Of a stretch of 33,908 bases of DNA, positions 15,489 through 23,585 are shown piece by piece. The notes below the pieces were generated by a model, which did not search any database, was not told where the DNA came from, and saw only the letters and a list, made by a program, of their open reading frames with translations. Each line of letters begins with the position of its first letter. The stretch's first letter is position 1. Both the position numbers and the translations under genes were made by a program. Source of the stretch: Chloroflexota bacterium (lineage in GTDB: Bacteria; Chloroflexota; Anaerolineae; Anaerolineales; VGOW01); contig JACRBQ010000141.1 in NCBI GenBank assembly GCA_016213135.1, forward strand, positions 1-33,908, written 5' to 3'.

Positions 15489-16949
15489 ATGCTCACCCTG
15501 TCGCACGTTCTCGAGGCCCTCACCGGGGTGCCGCTGGCGGGCGGGCGGCAAGTGGTCACCGATGCGGTGATTGACTCCCGGCTCGCCATCCCGGGGGCGT
15601 TGTTTGTGGCCCTGGCCGGCGAGCGCACCGATGGGCACCGCTTTGTGGGCGCGGCCTTCGAGAAAGGGGCGGTGGCCGCGCTGGTTCAGCAGGATGATCT
15701 CGGCGGGGAGTTTTACACCCTCGACCTGCGCGAGCCGGTGACGTTTGACATGGCCGCCGGGTTTCGCATCCCGGTGTGCCTGCGGGTGGCCGACACGCTG
15801 TCCGCGCTGCACAAAGTGGCCGGCTACTGGCGCTCGCGGCTGAGCCTGCGAGTGGTGGGCATCACCGGCAGTGTGGGCAAGACCACCACCAAAGAGATGA
15901 TTGCCGCGGTGCTGGGCACGCGGTTTCGCACCTTAAAATCCGAAGGCAACTTTAATAACGAGATTGGCCTGCCGCTCTCGCTGCTGCGGCTCACCGAAGC
16001 GCACGAACGGGCGGTGCTGGAGATGGGGTTTTACGAGGTCGGCGAAATTGCGCTGCTGTGCTCGCTGGCCAGGCCGCACGTGGGCGTGATCAACAACGTG
16101 TACCCGGTGCATTTGGAACGGGCAGGGAGCATCGAAGCGATTGCCAGGGGCAAAGGCGAACTGCTGGAAGCGTTGCCCCCCGCGCCCGACGGCGTCGCCA
16201 TCCTCAACTTCGACGAACCGCTGGTGATGGGCCTGGCCCCTCGCACCCGCGCCCGGGTGATGACTTATGGCCTCGATCCGCAGGCCGACGTGTGGGCCTC
16301 CGACGTGGAAGGATTGGGGCTGGATGGCATCCGCTTCCAATTGCACTTTGCGCCGACGCGCGAAACGCTGCACATCCGCTTCCCCATGTTGGGTCGCCAC
16401 TCGGTGCACACTGCGCTGCGGGCCGTGGCCGTGGGCCTGACCGAAGGGCTGACGTGGCAGGAGATAGTCGAGGGCTTGCAAGGCATCGAAGCCCGGTCGC
16501 AGTTGCGGCTGTACGCCGTGACCGGGCCGGGCGGCAGTTTGATACTGGACGACTCGTACAACGCCTCGCCCGAGTCGATGATTGCCGCGCTCAACCTGCT
16601 GCACGAAATGGATGCCCGGCGGCGGGTGGCCGTGCTGGGCGACATGCTGGAACTGGGCGAATATGAAACCGTGGGCCACCGGTTGGTGGGCAAACGCGCT
16701 GCCGACGTGGCCGACGAGTTGGTGACCATCGGCAAACGGGCCGAGGTGATTGCCGCCGAGGCCGAAAGCGCCGGGCTGTCGGCGCGGCACATTGTCCGGT
16801 TGGGCGATCGCGATGAAGCGCAAGCGTACCTGCAACAGAGTTTGCGCGAGGGCGACGTGGTGCTGGTGAAAGGATCGCACGGCATGAGGCTGGATCGCAT
16901 GGTGAACGCGCTGGAAGTGGCCGCCGATTCCGCCGGGAGACCGGCTTGA
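15489..16949 (+). CDS. murF: UDP-MurNAc-tripeptide:D-Ala-D-Ala ligase MurF
   Basis: The 486-aa Mur ligase adds D-alanyl-D-alanine to the UDP-MurNAc-tripeptide in the cytoplasm with ATP. The N-terminal substrate domain contains DSRLAIPGALFVAL and GHRFVGAAFEKGA, a typical MurF start. The P-loop is GITGSVGKTTTKEM, followed by KSEGNFNNEIGLPLSLL and VLEMGFYEVGEIALL. The C-terminal domain carries LILDDSYNASPESM and VAVLGDMLELG. The start ATG 15489 follows directly on the heptamer-repeat island, with no Shine-Dalgarno sequence. The stop overlaps the TTG start of mraY (TTGA), so the two are probably coupled. Confidence 0.96.
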   Translation: MLTLSHVLEALTGVPLAGGRQVVTDAVIDSRLAIPGALFVALAGERTDGHRFVGAAFEKGAVAALVQQDDLGGEFYTLDLREPVTFDMAAGFRIPVCLRVADTLSALHKVAGYWRSRLSLRVVGITGSVGKTTTKEMIAAVLGTRFRTLKSEGNFNNEIGLPLSLLRLTEAHERAVLEMGFYEVGEIALLCSLARPHVGVINNVYPVHLERAGSIEAIARGKGELLEALPPAPDGVAILNFDEPLVMGLAPRTRARVMTYGLDPQADVWASDVEGLGLDGIRFQLHFAPTRETLHIRFPMLGRHSVHTALRAVAVGLTEGLTWQEIVEGLQGIEARSQLRLYAVTGPGGSLILDDSYNASPESMIAALNLLHEMDARRRVAVLGDMLELGEYETVGHRLVGKRAADVADELVTIGKRAEVIAAEAESAGLSARHIVRLGDRDEAQAYLQQSLREGDVVLVKGSHGMRLDRMVNALEVAADSAGRPA

Positions 16950-17941
16950 CCGACATCTCTTTCGCGCTGACCCTGGGCAGCATTACGTTTCTGCTCACGG
17001 TCATTTGGGGCGGGCCGTTTTTGGAACTGCTCCGGCGGTTCAAAATCGGCAAGCAGATTCGGGTGGACGGCCCGCAAACGCACTTTACCAAAATGGGCAC
17101 ACCCACGATGGGTGGCCTGATGATCATCGGCCCGGTGCTGGTGATCACCGCCATTCTGAACGTCGTCAGCCTCGTCAAGCCGGTGATTGGCCGCTCGGTG
17201 TTGCTGCCGCTGGCGGTGCTGGCGGTGTTTGCGCTGCTGGGCATGCGCGACGATTGGGAAGGCCTGCGCGGGACAAACGCCCGGCGCGGCGAGGGCATGT
17301 TGGCGCGGTACAAGTTTCTTGTGCAGGTGATATTGGCGCTGGGCGTGGTGCTGGTGCTTTATTACGGACTCGGCGTGCACAGCCTGGCCCTGCCCGGCAA
17401 CCCGCGCAAGATCGATCTCGGCTTGCTCTACGTGCCGATAGCCGTGTTCATTATCGTCGGCATGTCCAACGCGGTGAATTTCACCGACGGGCTGGACGGG
17501 CTGGCCGGGCTGATTTCGGCGACGGCCTTTGCCGCTTACGGGGTGATCGCCGCCATGCAGGGGCAGTTCTTTTTGGCCCGCTTTTGTTTTACCGTGGTCG
17601 GGGCGTTGTTCGCTTTTCTTTGGTTCAACGTCCACCCGGCGCAGTTGTTTATGGGCGATACCGGCTCGCAGCCGTTGGGCGCAACCCTGGCCGTGGTGGC
17701 GCTGATGACCGGCCAGTGGCTGCTGCTGCCCGTGATTGCCATTATCCCGGTGGCGACTATGCTCTCGGTGGTTCTGCAGATCGCCTACTTTCGATGGACG
17801 GGCGGTAAACGGCTTTTCAAAATGGCGCCGTTGCACCATCACTTTGAGCTGGTGGGCTGGAGTGAAACGCAAGTGGTGCAGCGCTTCTGGCTGGTGAGCT
17901 TGCTCGGGGCCATGGTGGGCATTGGCATGGCGCTGCTGTAA
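16946..17941 (+). CDS. mraY: Phospho-MurNAc-pentapeptide transferase MraY
   Basis: The 331-aa membrane enzyme transfers phospho-MurNAc-pentapeptide to undecaprenyl phosphate, forming lipid I. It has about ten hydrophobic segments. Conserved loops include the DGPQTHFTKMGTPTMGG signature, the catalytic Asp pair in MRDDWEGL, NFTDGLDGLAG, LFMGDTGSQPLGA and the His-rich APLHHHFE. The start is TTG 16946, overlapping the murF stop, with GGGAGA at suitable spacing. The stop TAA shares a base with the ATG of murD (TAATG). The length is slightly below that of the 360-aa E. coli enzyme but normal for Gram-positive-type MraY. Confidence 0.96.
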   Translation: MTDISFALTLGSITFLLTVIWGGPFLELLRRFKIGKQIRVDGPQTHFTKMGTPTMGGLMIIGPVLVITAILNVVSLVKPVIGRSVLLPLAVLAVFALLGMRDDWEGLRGTNARRGEGMLARYKFLVQVILALGVVLVLYYGLGVHSLALPGNPRKIDLGLLYVPIAVFIIVGMSNAVNFTDGLDGLAGLISATAFAAYGVIAAMQGQFFLARFCFTVVGALFAFLWFNVHPAQLFMGDTGSQPLGATLAVVALMTGQWLLLPVIAIIPVATMLSVVLQIAYFRWTGGKRLFKMAPLHHHFELVGWSETQVVQRFWLVSLLGAMVGIGMALL

Positions 17942-19383
17942 TGGCAAACATGAATTGGGCGGGCAAGCGCGTTGTGATTTTGGGGTTGGCCCGGCAGGGA
18001 ATGGCCCTGGCTCGCTATTTTGCGGGGCAGGGGGCGCGCGTCGCGGTCAGCGATGCGAAGCCCGCCGACAAGCTGGCGGCTGAACTCGCGGGCCTGAGCG
18101 ATTGGCCTATTGATTTCGTCCTCGGCGGTCACCCGCCGACTCTGCTCGATAGCGCGGACCTCCTGTGCCTCTCCGGCGGTGTCCCCGCCGATGTGCCGCC
18201 AGCACAGGAGGCCCGCCGCCGGGGCTTGCCGGTGACCAACGACTCTCAGATTTTTCTGGATGCCGCGCCGTGCCCGGTGGTGGGCATTACCGGCTCGGCG
18301 GGAAAGACGACGACGACGGCGCTGGTGGGGCGAATACTGAAGGCTGAAGGCGGAAGGATGAAGGACGAATCTCAGCCTTCATCCTTCATCACTCATCCGT
18401 CCGTCTGGGTGGGGGGCAACATTGGCAACCCGCTCATTGCCGATCTGCCGCAGATGGAGGCAGGCGATCTGGCGGTGATGGAGTTGTCGAGTTTTCAATT
18501 GGAGATCATGACGACCTCGCCGCACATCGCCGGGGTGCTGAACATTACGCCTAACCATTTGGATCGGCACGGCACGATGGCGGCGTACATTGAAGCCAAG
18601 AGTCACGTTGTGCGATACCAGCGCCCCGGTGATATTGCGGTTTTGGGTTGGGGCGACGACAACGCCCGCAAATTGGCGGATGCGGCCCCCGGTCTGGTGT
18701 GGTGGTTCAGTAGCCGGGGGGATGTTCCCCTGGGGACACTGGTGCGCGATGGCGATATTTTCCTGCGCGATGGCCGCCGCGAGCAAAAGGTGGGGCCGGT
18801 GAGCCACATCAAACTGCGCGGCGCTCACAATGTGTTGAATGTGCTGGCGGCGTGCGCGCTGGCCGGGGCCGCCGGCGCACCGCCGGATGTGATGCGCGGA
18901 GTGTTCAGTTCATTCGACGGCGTGGCGCACCGGCTGGAATTTGTGCGCGAGGTGAACGGCGTGAAGTGGTACAACGATTCGATTGCCACCGCGCCGGAGC
19001 GGGTGACGGCGGCGCTGCATTCGTTCTCCGAGCCGCTGGTGCTGCTGGCCGGCGGCCGCGACAAAAAACTGCCGTGGGACGAGTTGATGGTGCTGGCCCG
19101 CCAGCGGGTGCGCAAGTTGGTGGTGTTCGGCGAAGCGGCCGATTTGATTGCCGAAGCGGCGGAAGCCGAGAATATGAAAGTGGAGAGCCGCCGCTACAAA
19201 ATGGCGCCGAAGTTTCTGGAGGTGGTGAAGTGCGCCACGCTGGCCGAGGCGGTGCAAGAGGCCGGCGAGTTGGCCCGGCCGGGCGATGTGGTGCTGTTGT
19301 CGCCGGGCTGCACCAGTTACGACGCGTATAAAGACTTTGTGGAACGCGGCGAAAAATTCCGGGAGATGGTAATCGCGCTGTGA
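17941..19383 (+). CDS. murD: UDP-MurNAc-L-Ala:D-Glu ligase MurD with an in-frame repeat insertion
   Basis: The 480-aa Mur ligase adds D-glutamate to UDP-MurNAc-L-Ala. Motifs in order are VVILGLARQGMALARYF, PVVGITGSAGKTTTTALVGRIL, WVGGNIGNPLI, VMELSSFQLE, ITPNHLDRHGTMAAY, RGAHNVLNVLAA, WYNDSIATAPE, LLAGGRDKKLPWDEL and LLSPGCTSYDAYKDF. About 20 residues lie between the P-loop helix and the WVGGNIG strand (rich in E, G, K, S). They are encoded by the heptamer-repeat island at 18332-18401 and have no counterpart in typical MurD proteins. All catalytic motifs on either side are kept, so the enzyme is probably functional with an extended surface loop. Confidence 0.95.
   Translation: MANMNWAGKRVVILGLARQGMALARYFAGQGARVAVSDAKPADKLAAELAGLSDWPIDFVLGGHPPTLLDSADLLCLSGGVPADVPPAQEARRRGLPVTNDSQIFLDAAPCPVVGITGSAGKTTTTALVGRILKAEGGRMKDESQPSSFITHPSVWVGGNIGNPLIADLPQMEAGDLAVMELSSFQLEIMTTSPHIAGVLNITPNHLDRHGTMAAYIEAKSHVVRYQRPGDIAVLGWGDDNARKLADAAPGLVWWFSSRGDVPLGTLVRDGDIFLRDGRREQKVGPVSHIKLRGAHNVLNVLAACALAGAAGAPPDVMRGVFSSFDGVAHRLEFVREVNGVKWYNDSIATAPERVTAALHSFSEPLVLLAGGRDKKLPWDELMVLARQRVRKLVVFGEAADLIAEAAEAENMKVESRRYKMAPKFLEVVKCATLAEAVQEAGELARPGDVVLLSPGCTSYDAYKDFVERGEKFREMVIAL
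18332..18401. repeat. Heptanucleotide repeat island inside murD
   Basis: Ten 7-bp units occur in register: GAATACT, GAAGGCT, GAAGGCG, GAAGGAT, GAAGGAC, GAATCTC, AGCCTTC, ATCCTTC, ATCACTC, ATCCGTC. The left half carries GAAGG-type units and the right half their reverse complements. GAAGGATGAAGG (18353-18364) pairs perfectly with CCTTCATCCTTC (18376-18387) around an 11-nt loop. The region is translated in frame as part of MurD. Confidence 0.88.
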
Positions 19384-19402
19384 GGCGCATGGCTGTGACA
19401 CT

Positions 19403-20608
19403 ATGACCGTTTCAACTTCTGCTCCTGCCCGCAAAAAATCCAACCCGCTCAATCTCGATTGGGGATTGCTGCTGGTGGTGGGCGTGCTCGTGGCCCTCGG
19501 GCTGATGATGGTGTATTCGACCACGTTCGACTGGTCGTACCGGGAAACCAACTCGCCGACCACACTGTTCTTCCTGCAAGTGCGGTCGCTGCTGGTAGGG
19601 CTGGCGGTGATGGCCGTATTAGCCCGCGTGGATTATCACGTGTGGCAGAAGTTGGCCGTGCCGCTGATAGCGGTGACGGCGGCGGCGCTTGTGGCGGTTC
19701 TGATATTTGGTTCGCGCACTGATGGCCCAACGCGCGGGCTGTTCAACGGCTCGTACCAGCCGTCGGAGGTGGCCAAGCTGGCGACCATCATTTATCTGGG
19801 CGTGTGGCTCACGTCCAAAGGCGACCAGATCCACAACCTGACTTATGGGCTGATTCCGTACAGTGTGGTGGTGGGGGTCCTGGCGGGGATGGTGCTGCGC
19901 CAGCCGGATATTAGCGCCGGGCTGACGCTGGTGGCTGTGGGCGCCGCCATGTTCTTTCTGGCCGGCGCCGAAATGTGGCAAATCTTTTTGGCGCTGGCAT
20001 TCAGCGGCGCGGCGGGCTATGGGGTCATGGTCACCTCGGAAACCGCGCGCACGCGCATCGCCGAATATCTGGCCGGGCTGACCAACGTCACCCAGACCTC
20101 GTGGCACGTGCAGCAGGCCATCATCGCCTTCATCAATGGCGGCTTGCTCGGGCGCGGGCTGGGCGAGAGCCACCAGAAGTTTCAGGCTTTGCCCACGCCG
20201 CACACCGATAGCGTGTTTGCGGTGGTAGGCGAAGAGCTGGGGCTGGTGGGCTGCTTGCTGCTCATTGCGCTGTTTGCGTTGCTGGTATGGCGCGGCGCAA
20301 AAATTGCGGCGGCGGCCAAAGACGGCCTGGGGACCATTCTGGCCGCGGGAGTGACGGTATGGATTGCGTTGGAGGCAATCATCAACATTGGCGTGATTGT
20401 GGCGGCGTTGCCGTTTGCCGGCAATGCCCTGCCGTTCATTAGCTATGGCGGCTCGTCGCTGGTGGTCACGTTGGCCGGCATCGGGTTGTTGCTGAGCGTG
20501 TCGCGGCACGACCCCGCCGAAAGCATACCGAGGAAAACACGTGCGGCTTTTGATTACAGCCGGAGGGACAGGCGGCCACGTCTATCCCGCGCTCGCAGTG
20601 GCGAGTGA
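19403..20608 (+). CDS. ftsW: SEDS peptidoglycan glycosyltransferase FtsW
   Basis: The 401-aa SEDS-family membrane protein polymerises lipid II at the septum with the class B PBP. It has about ten hydrophobic helices. Signature stretches are ALGLMMVYSTTFDWSY, SYQPSEVAKLATIIYLGVWL, RQPDISAGLTL (with the conserved Asp), INGGLLGRGLGESHQKFQALPTPHTDSVFAVVGEELGL (split motif) and LPFISYGGSSLV. ATG 19403 begins 19 bp after murD. The last 22 codons overlap the start of murG by 68 bp, and this region encodes an Arg-rich cytoplasmic tail (SRRDRRPRLSRARSGE). Position next to murD and murG in the cluster favours FtsW over RodA. Confidence 0.93.
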   Translation: MTVSTSAPARKKSNPLNLDWGLLLVVGVLVALGLMMVYSTTFDWSYRETNSPTTLFFLQVRSLLVGLAVMAVLARVDYHVWQKLAVPLIAVTAAALVAVLIFGSRTDGPTRGLFNGSYQPSEVAKLATIIYLGVWLTSKGDQIHNLTYGLIPYSVVVGVLAGMVLRQPDISAGLTLVAVGAAMFFLAGAEMWQIFLALAFSGAAGYGVMVTSETARTRIAEYLAGLTNVTQTSWHVQQAIIAFINGGLLGRGLGESHQKFQALPTPHTDSVFAVVGEELGLVGCLLLIALFALLVWRGAKIAAAAKDGLGTILAAGVTVWIALEAIINIGVIVAALPFAGNALPFISYGGSSLVVTLAGIGLLLSVSRHDPAESIPRKTRAAFDYSRRDRRPRLSRARSGE

Positions 20609-21650
20609 GCTGCCACCCGGCACGCCGGTTTTGTGGATTGGCACAGTCAAGGGGATGGAAGGCGAGCTTGTGACCCGCGAGGGGATCAAGTTCGAATCCG
20701 TTCAGGCGGGCGCTGTGGTCGGGGTGGGGGCCTTACGAGCCATGTGGGGCCTGGCCCGGCTGGCGTGGGGCGCGGCGCAGGCGGCGCGGCTGGTCATGCG
20801 TTTCCGCCCGGACGCGCTATTCGTCACCGGAGGCTACACGGCCATCCCAGTGGCCCTGGTGTGTTGGCTGGCGCGGGTGCCCATCCTGGTTTATCTGCCC
20901 GACATTGAGCCGGGGTCGGCGGTGCGGCTGGTGGCACGGTTCGCGGCCAAAGTGGCAGTCACCACGGAGGCGTCGCGGGCGTATTTTCCAATCGAAAAGA
21001 TCGTGGTGACCGGGTATCCGCTGCGGCCCGCTCTGTTGCGCGCCGCCGCCGAACGCAAGCGGGCCAGGAGCCACTTTGAGTTGGCCGAGGGGCGGCCCAC
21101 GGTGCTGGTGTTTGGCGGCAGTCGCGGGGCGCGCAGCATTAACCTGGCCCTGCTGAATGCGCTGGAGGATCTGCTTGCGGACTTCGAGATCATCCACGTA
21201 GCGGGCCAACAGGATTGGCTGGCGGTGGCAGGGCGGCGGGCGCGCATGTCGGAGGAGCAGCGGGTTCATTACCATGCGTTTGCCTATTTGCACGACGACA
21301 TGGGCCTGGCCTTTGCCGCCGCCGATGTGGCGGTCTGCCGCTCCGGCGCAAGTGTGTTGGGAGAACTGCCCATGTTTGGCCTGGGTGCAATTCTCGTGCC
21401 GTACCCGCATGCGTGGCGCTACCAAAAGGTGAACGCCGATTACCTTGCCGAGCGCGGCGCGGCAGTGCGATTGAATGACGATGAGCTAAAGATGAAACTG
21501 TCGGCCACGATTCGCGAATTGCTGGGTGATGCGGCCCGCTTGCAGGCTATGCGGGCGGCGTCGCGGGCGCTGGCCGTGCCCGATGCCTCGGGGCGCATAG
21601 CCGCCGAACTTTTGCAGCTGGCAAGCGGCACAGAGAGCGCCCGCCCATGA
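20541..21650 (+). CDS. murG: Lipid II synthase MurG (UDP-GlcNAc transferase)
   Basis: The 369-aa GT-B glycosyltransferase transfers GlcNAc from UDP-GlcNAc to lipid I at the inner membrane face. The N-terminal G-loop reads ITAGGTGGHVYPALAVA. Others are FVTGGYTAIPVAL, VFGGSRGARSIN and the UDP-sugar-binding CRSGASVLGELPMFGLGAILVPYPHAWRYQKVNADYL. The start is GTG 20541 with GAGG upstream; this places the first 22 codons inside the ftsW reading frame, but the G-loop begins six residues in, so a later start is not possible. The stop overlaps the next gene as ATGA. Confidence 0.95.
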   Translation: MRLLITAGGTGGHVYPALAVASELPPGTPVLWIGTVKGMEGELVTREGIKFESVQAGAVVGVGALRAMWGLARLAWGAAQAARLVMRFRPDALFVTGGYTAIPVALVCWLARVPILVYLPDIEPGSAVRLVARFAAKVAVTTEASRAYFPIEKIVVTGYPLRPALLRAAAERKRARSHFELAEGRPTVLVFGGSRGARSINLALLNALEDLLADFEIIHVAGQQDWLAVAGRRARMSEEQRVHYHAFAYLHDDMGLAFAAADVAVCRSGASVLGELPMFGLGAILVPYPHAWRYQKVNADYLAERGAAVRLNDDELKMKLSATIRELLGDAARLQAMRAASRALAVPDASGRIAAELLQLASGTESARP

Positions 21651-22168
21651 TGTCGCTGCTGACCGTCTTCTGGCTGTTGATGGTTATCTTCGGCACCATT
21701 GGCGGCATGCGCGGCTGGGCCAAAGAAACGTTGGTGATGTTCACCATGGTGCTGGCGTTGTTCCTCGACGTCATCATCACCACTTATGTGCCGGGAGTGG
21801 CGGCGGGGTTGGCGGCGCAACCGCCTGCGGCGCAGTTTACGGTGCGGGCCATCTTCTTTGTGGTGCTGGCGTTTTTCGGCTACGAGTCGCCGGCCATTTC
21901 GAACGCGCTGCAGGGCAAGGCCAGGCGCGAACGGTTGCAGGACGTGGTGTTGGGCGTGGTGCTGGGGTTGGTCAACGGCTATTTGCTGATCGGTTCCATC
22001 TGGTATTACCTGCACATCAGCGGCTATCCGGTGCCGGGCGTCACACCGCCCACCGAGGCGTCGGTCATCAACTTCATCAGCTTCCTGCCGCCCAAAGTGG
22101 TGGGGGTGCCTTACATCTACTTTGCGGTCGGGCTGGCGTTTGTGTTTGTGATCATTGTGTTTGTGTAG
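21647..22168 (+). CDS. CvpA-like small membrane protein within the dcw cluster
   Basis: The 173-aa protein has four predicted membrane helices: LLTVFWLLMVIFGTIGG, LVMFTMVLALFLDVIITTYV, RAIFFVVLAFFGY and VLGVVLGLVNGYLLIGSI, with a further hydrophobic C-terminus (VGLAFVFVIIVFV). The start MMSLLTVFWLL followed by IGGMRGWAKETLVMF resembles the CvpA/colicin V production family, where a short helix precedes a G-x-x-R-G-x-x-x-E loop. The ATGA overlap with murG and the 13-bp gap to murC tie it to the cluster. Its role is unknown. The position suggests a part in envelope assembly or lipid II handling, which is only an inference. Confidence 0.7.
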   Translation: MMSLLTVFWLLMVIFGTIGGMRGWAKETLVMFTMVLALFLDVIITTYVPGVAAGLAAQPPAAQFTVRAIFFVVLAFFGYESPAISNALQGKARRERLQDVVLGVVLGLVNGYLLIGSIWYYLHISGYPVPGVTPPTEASVINFISFLPPKVVGVPYIYFAVGLAFVFVIIVFV

Positions 22169-22181
22169 GCTGAAAGAGGCC

Positions 22182-23579
22182 ATGAAACACATTCACTTGA
22201 TTGGCATTGGCGGGGCGGGGATGTCGGCCATTGCCACGGTGCTGCTGGAAAGCGGCTACACCGTGTCCGGGTCCGACGCGCAGGAATCCGATATGACTGG
22301 CAAGCTGGCGGCCCGTGGCGCAACCGTTGCCATCGGCCACCGACCGGAGAATGTGATTGGAGCTGACATGGTCGTGAGTTCCTCTGCCATCGCAATAGAC
22401 AACCCGGAAGTGCTGGCGGCAAGAGCCGCCGGCCTGCCGGTGCTCAAACGCGCCGATTTTCTCGGCGAGCTGATGCAGGGCCGCACCGGCGTGGCCGTGG
22501 CCGGCACGCACGGCAAGACGACCACCACGGCGCTCATTGCCTATATTCTTACCCGGGCCGGCTGCGACCCCTCGTTCATTGTGGGCGGCGTGCTGGCAGA
22601 CCTGGGAACCAATGCCCGCCACGGCAACGGCGCCGTGTTCGTCATCGAGGCCGACGAGTACGACCACATGTTTTTGGGGCTGCATCCAAAAGTGGCGGTG
22701 CTGACCAACGTGGAACACGACCACCCCGATTTCTTCCCCACGGCGGAGTCGTACCGGCAGGCGTTTGAGAAGTTTGTGAGCCTGCTGCCCGCCGATGGCG
22801 TGCTGATTGCCTGCGGCGATCAGGCCGGGGCCAGAGAGATTGGCCGGCAGGCCGAGCAGAATGGTGTGCGGGTGGTGTGGTACGGTTTGAAGAATGGGTC
22901 CGAGTGGAAGGCAGAGTCGGTTCAGGCCAATGGCGCGGGCGGCAGCGACTTTTTGGTGATGCGCGGGGGCGACACACTGGGGCTGGCGCGCAACCGTTTG
23001 CCCGGCCTGCACAACGTGGCGAACAGTCTGGCGGCGTTGGCCGCCGCCGAGGCGGTGGGCGTGGATTTCAACGCGGCGCGCAACGCCCTTTCGGAATTTC
23101 AGGGGGTGGGGCGGCGGTTTGAAGTGAAGGGTGAAGTGCGCGGAGTGACGGTAGTAGACGATTACGCGCACCACCCCACCGAAATCCGGGCCACGCTGGC
23201 GGCGGCCCGGCGGCGGTACGCCGGTCGGCAAGTGTGGGCCATGTTCCAGCCCCACACCTTTAGCCGCACCCGCGCCATGCTGGCCGATTTCGCCGCCAGC
23301 TTTGCCGAGGCCGATCACGTGCTGGTGACTGACATTTTCGCCTCGCGCGAATCCTACGACTCGTCGGTGAGCGCCAGGGATATTGTGGCGCAGATGTCGC
23401 ACCCCGATGCGCGATACGTGGCCTCGCTGGCCGAGGTGGCGGGCACGCTGGTGGCCGAGATGCGACCCGGCGATGTGTTGATTACGCTGGGCGCGGGCAA
23501 TGGAAACACCGTGGGCGAGGCGGTGCTGAAGGCGATGGCGAACAATGGCGAATTGCGAATGGCGAGTGCTGAAAGCTGA
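22182..23579 (+). CDS. murC: UDP-MurNAc:L-Ala ligase MurC
   Basis: The 465-aa Mur ligase attaches L-alanine to UDP-MurNAc, the first step of stem peptide synthesis. Visible motifs are HLIGIGGAGMSAIA, VVSSSAI, the P-loop VAGTHGKTTTTALIA, VIEADEYDHMFL, TNVEHDHPDFF, LPGLHNVANSLAA, VVDDYAHHPTEI and FQPHTFSRTRAM. ATG 22182 is preferred over the upstream frame because AAAGAGG lies at the right distance and the protein then begins with the conserved MKHIHLIG. The last dozen residues (NNGELRMASAES) are encoded by the heptamer island at 23544-23585 and look like a repeat-derived tail. Confidence 0.96.
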   Translation: MKHIHLIGIGGAGMSAIATVLLESGYTVSGSDAQESDMTGKLAARGATVAIGHRPENVIGADMVVSSSAIAIDNPEVLAARAAGLPVLKRADFLGELMQGRTGVAVAGTHGKTTTTALIAYILTRAGCDPSFIVGGVLADLGTNARHGNGAVFVIEADEYDHMFLGLHPKVAVLTNVEHDHPDFFPTAESYRQAFEKFVSLLPADGVLIACGDQAGAREIGRQAEQNGVRVVWYGLKNGSEWKAESVQANGAGGSDFLVMRGGDTLGLARNRLPGLHNVANSLAALAAAEAVGVDFNAARNALSEFQGVGRRFEVKGEVRGVTVVDDYAHHPTEIRATLAAARRRYAGRQVWAMFQPHTFSRTRAMLADFAASFAEADHVLVTDIFASRESYDSSVSARDIVAQMSHPDARYVASLAEVAGTLVAEMRPGDVLITLGAGNGNTVGEAVLKAMANNGELRMASAES

Positions 23580-23585
23580 ATGCTG
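23544..23585. repeat. Heptanucleotide repeat island across the murC/murB junction
   Basis: Six 7-bp units occur in register: AATGGCG, AATTGCG, AATGGCG, AGTGCTG, AAAGCTG, AATGCTG. The murC stop (23577-23579) and the first murB start codon (23580-23582) both lie inside the array. Unlike the islands at murF and murD, it has no inverted half. Confidence 0.8.

Noticed and set aside
16265-17947. 560-codon open frame antisense to murF and mraY
   Set aside because: It has a low-complexity His/Gln/Arg-rich product and lies wholly opposite two clear enzymes. High GC content at third positions gives such shadow frames. Similar cases are 30746-32374, 27993-29375 and 22152-24053 on the minus strand.
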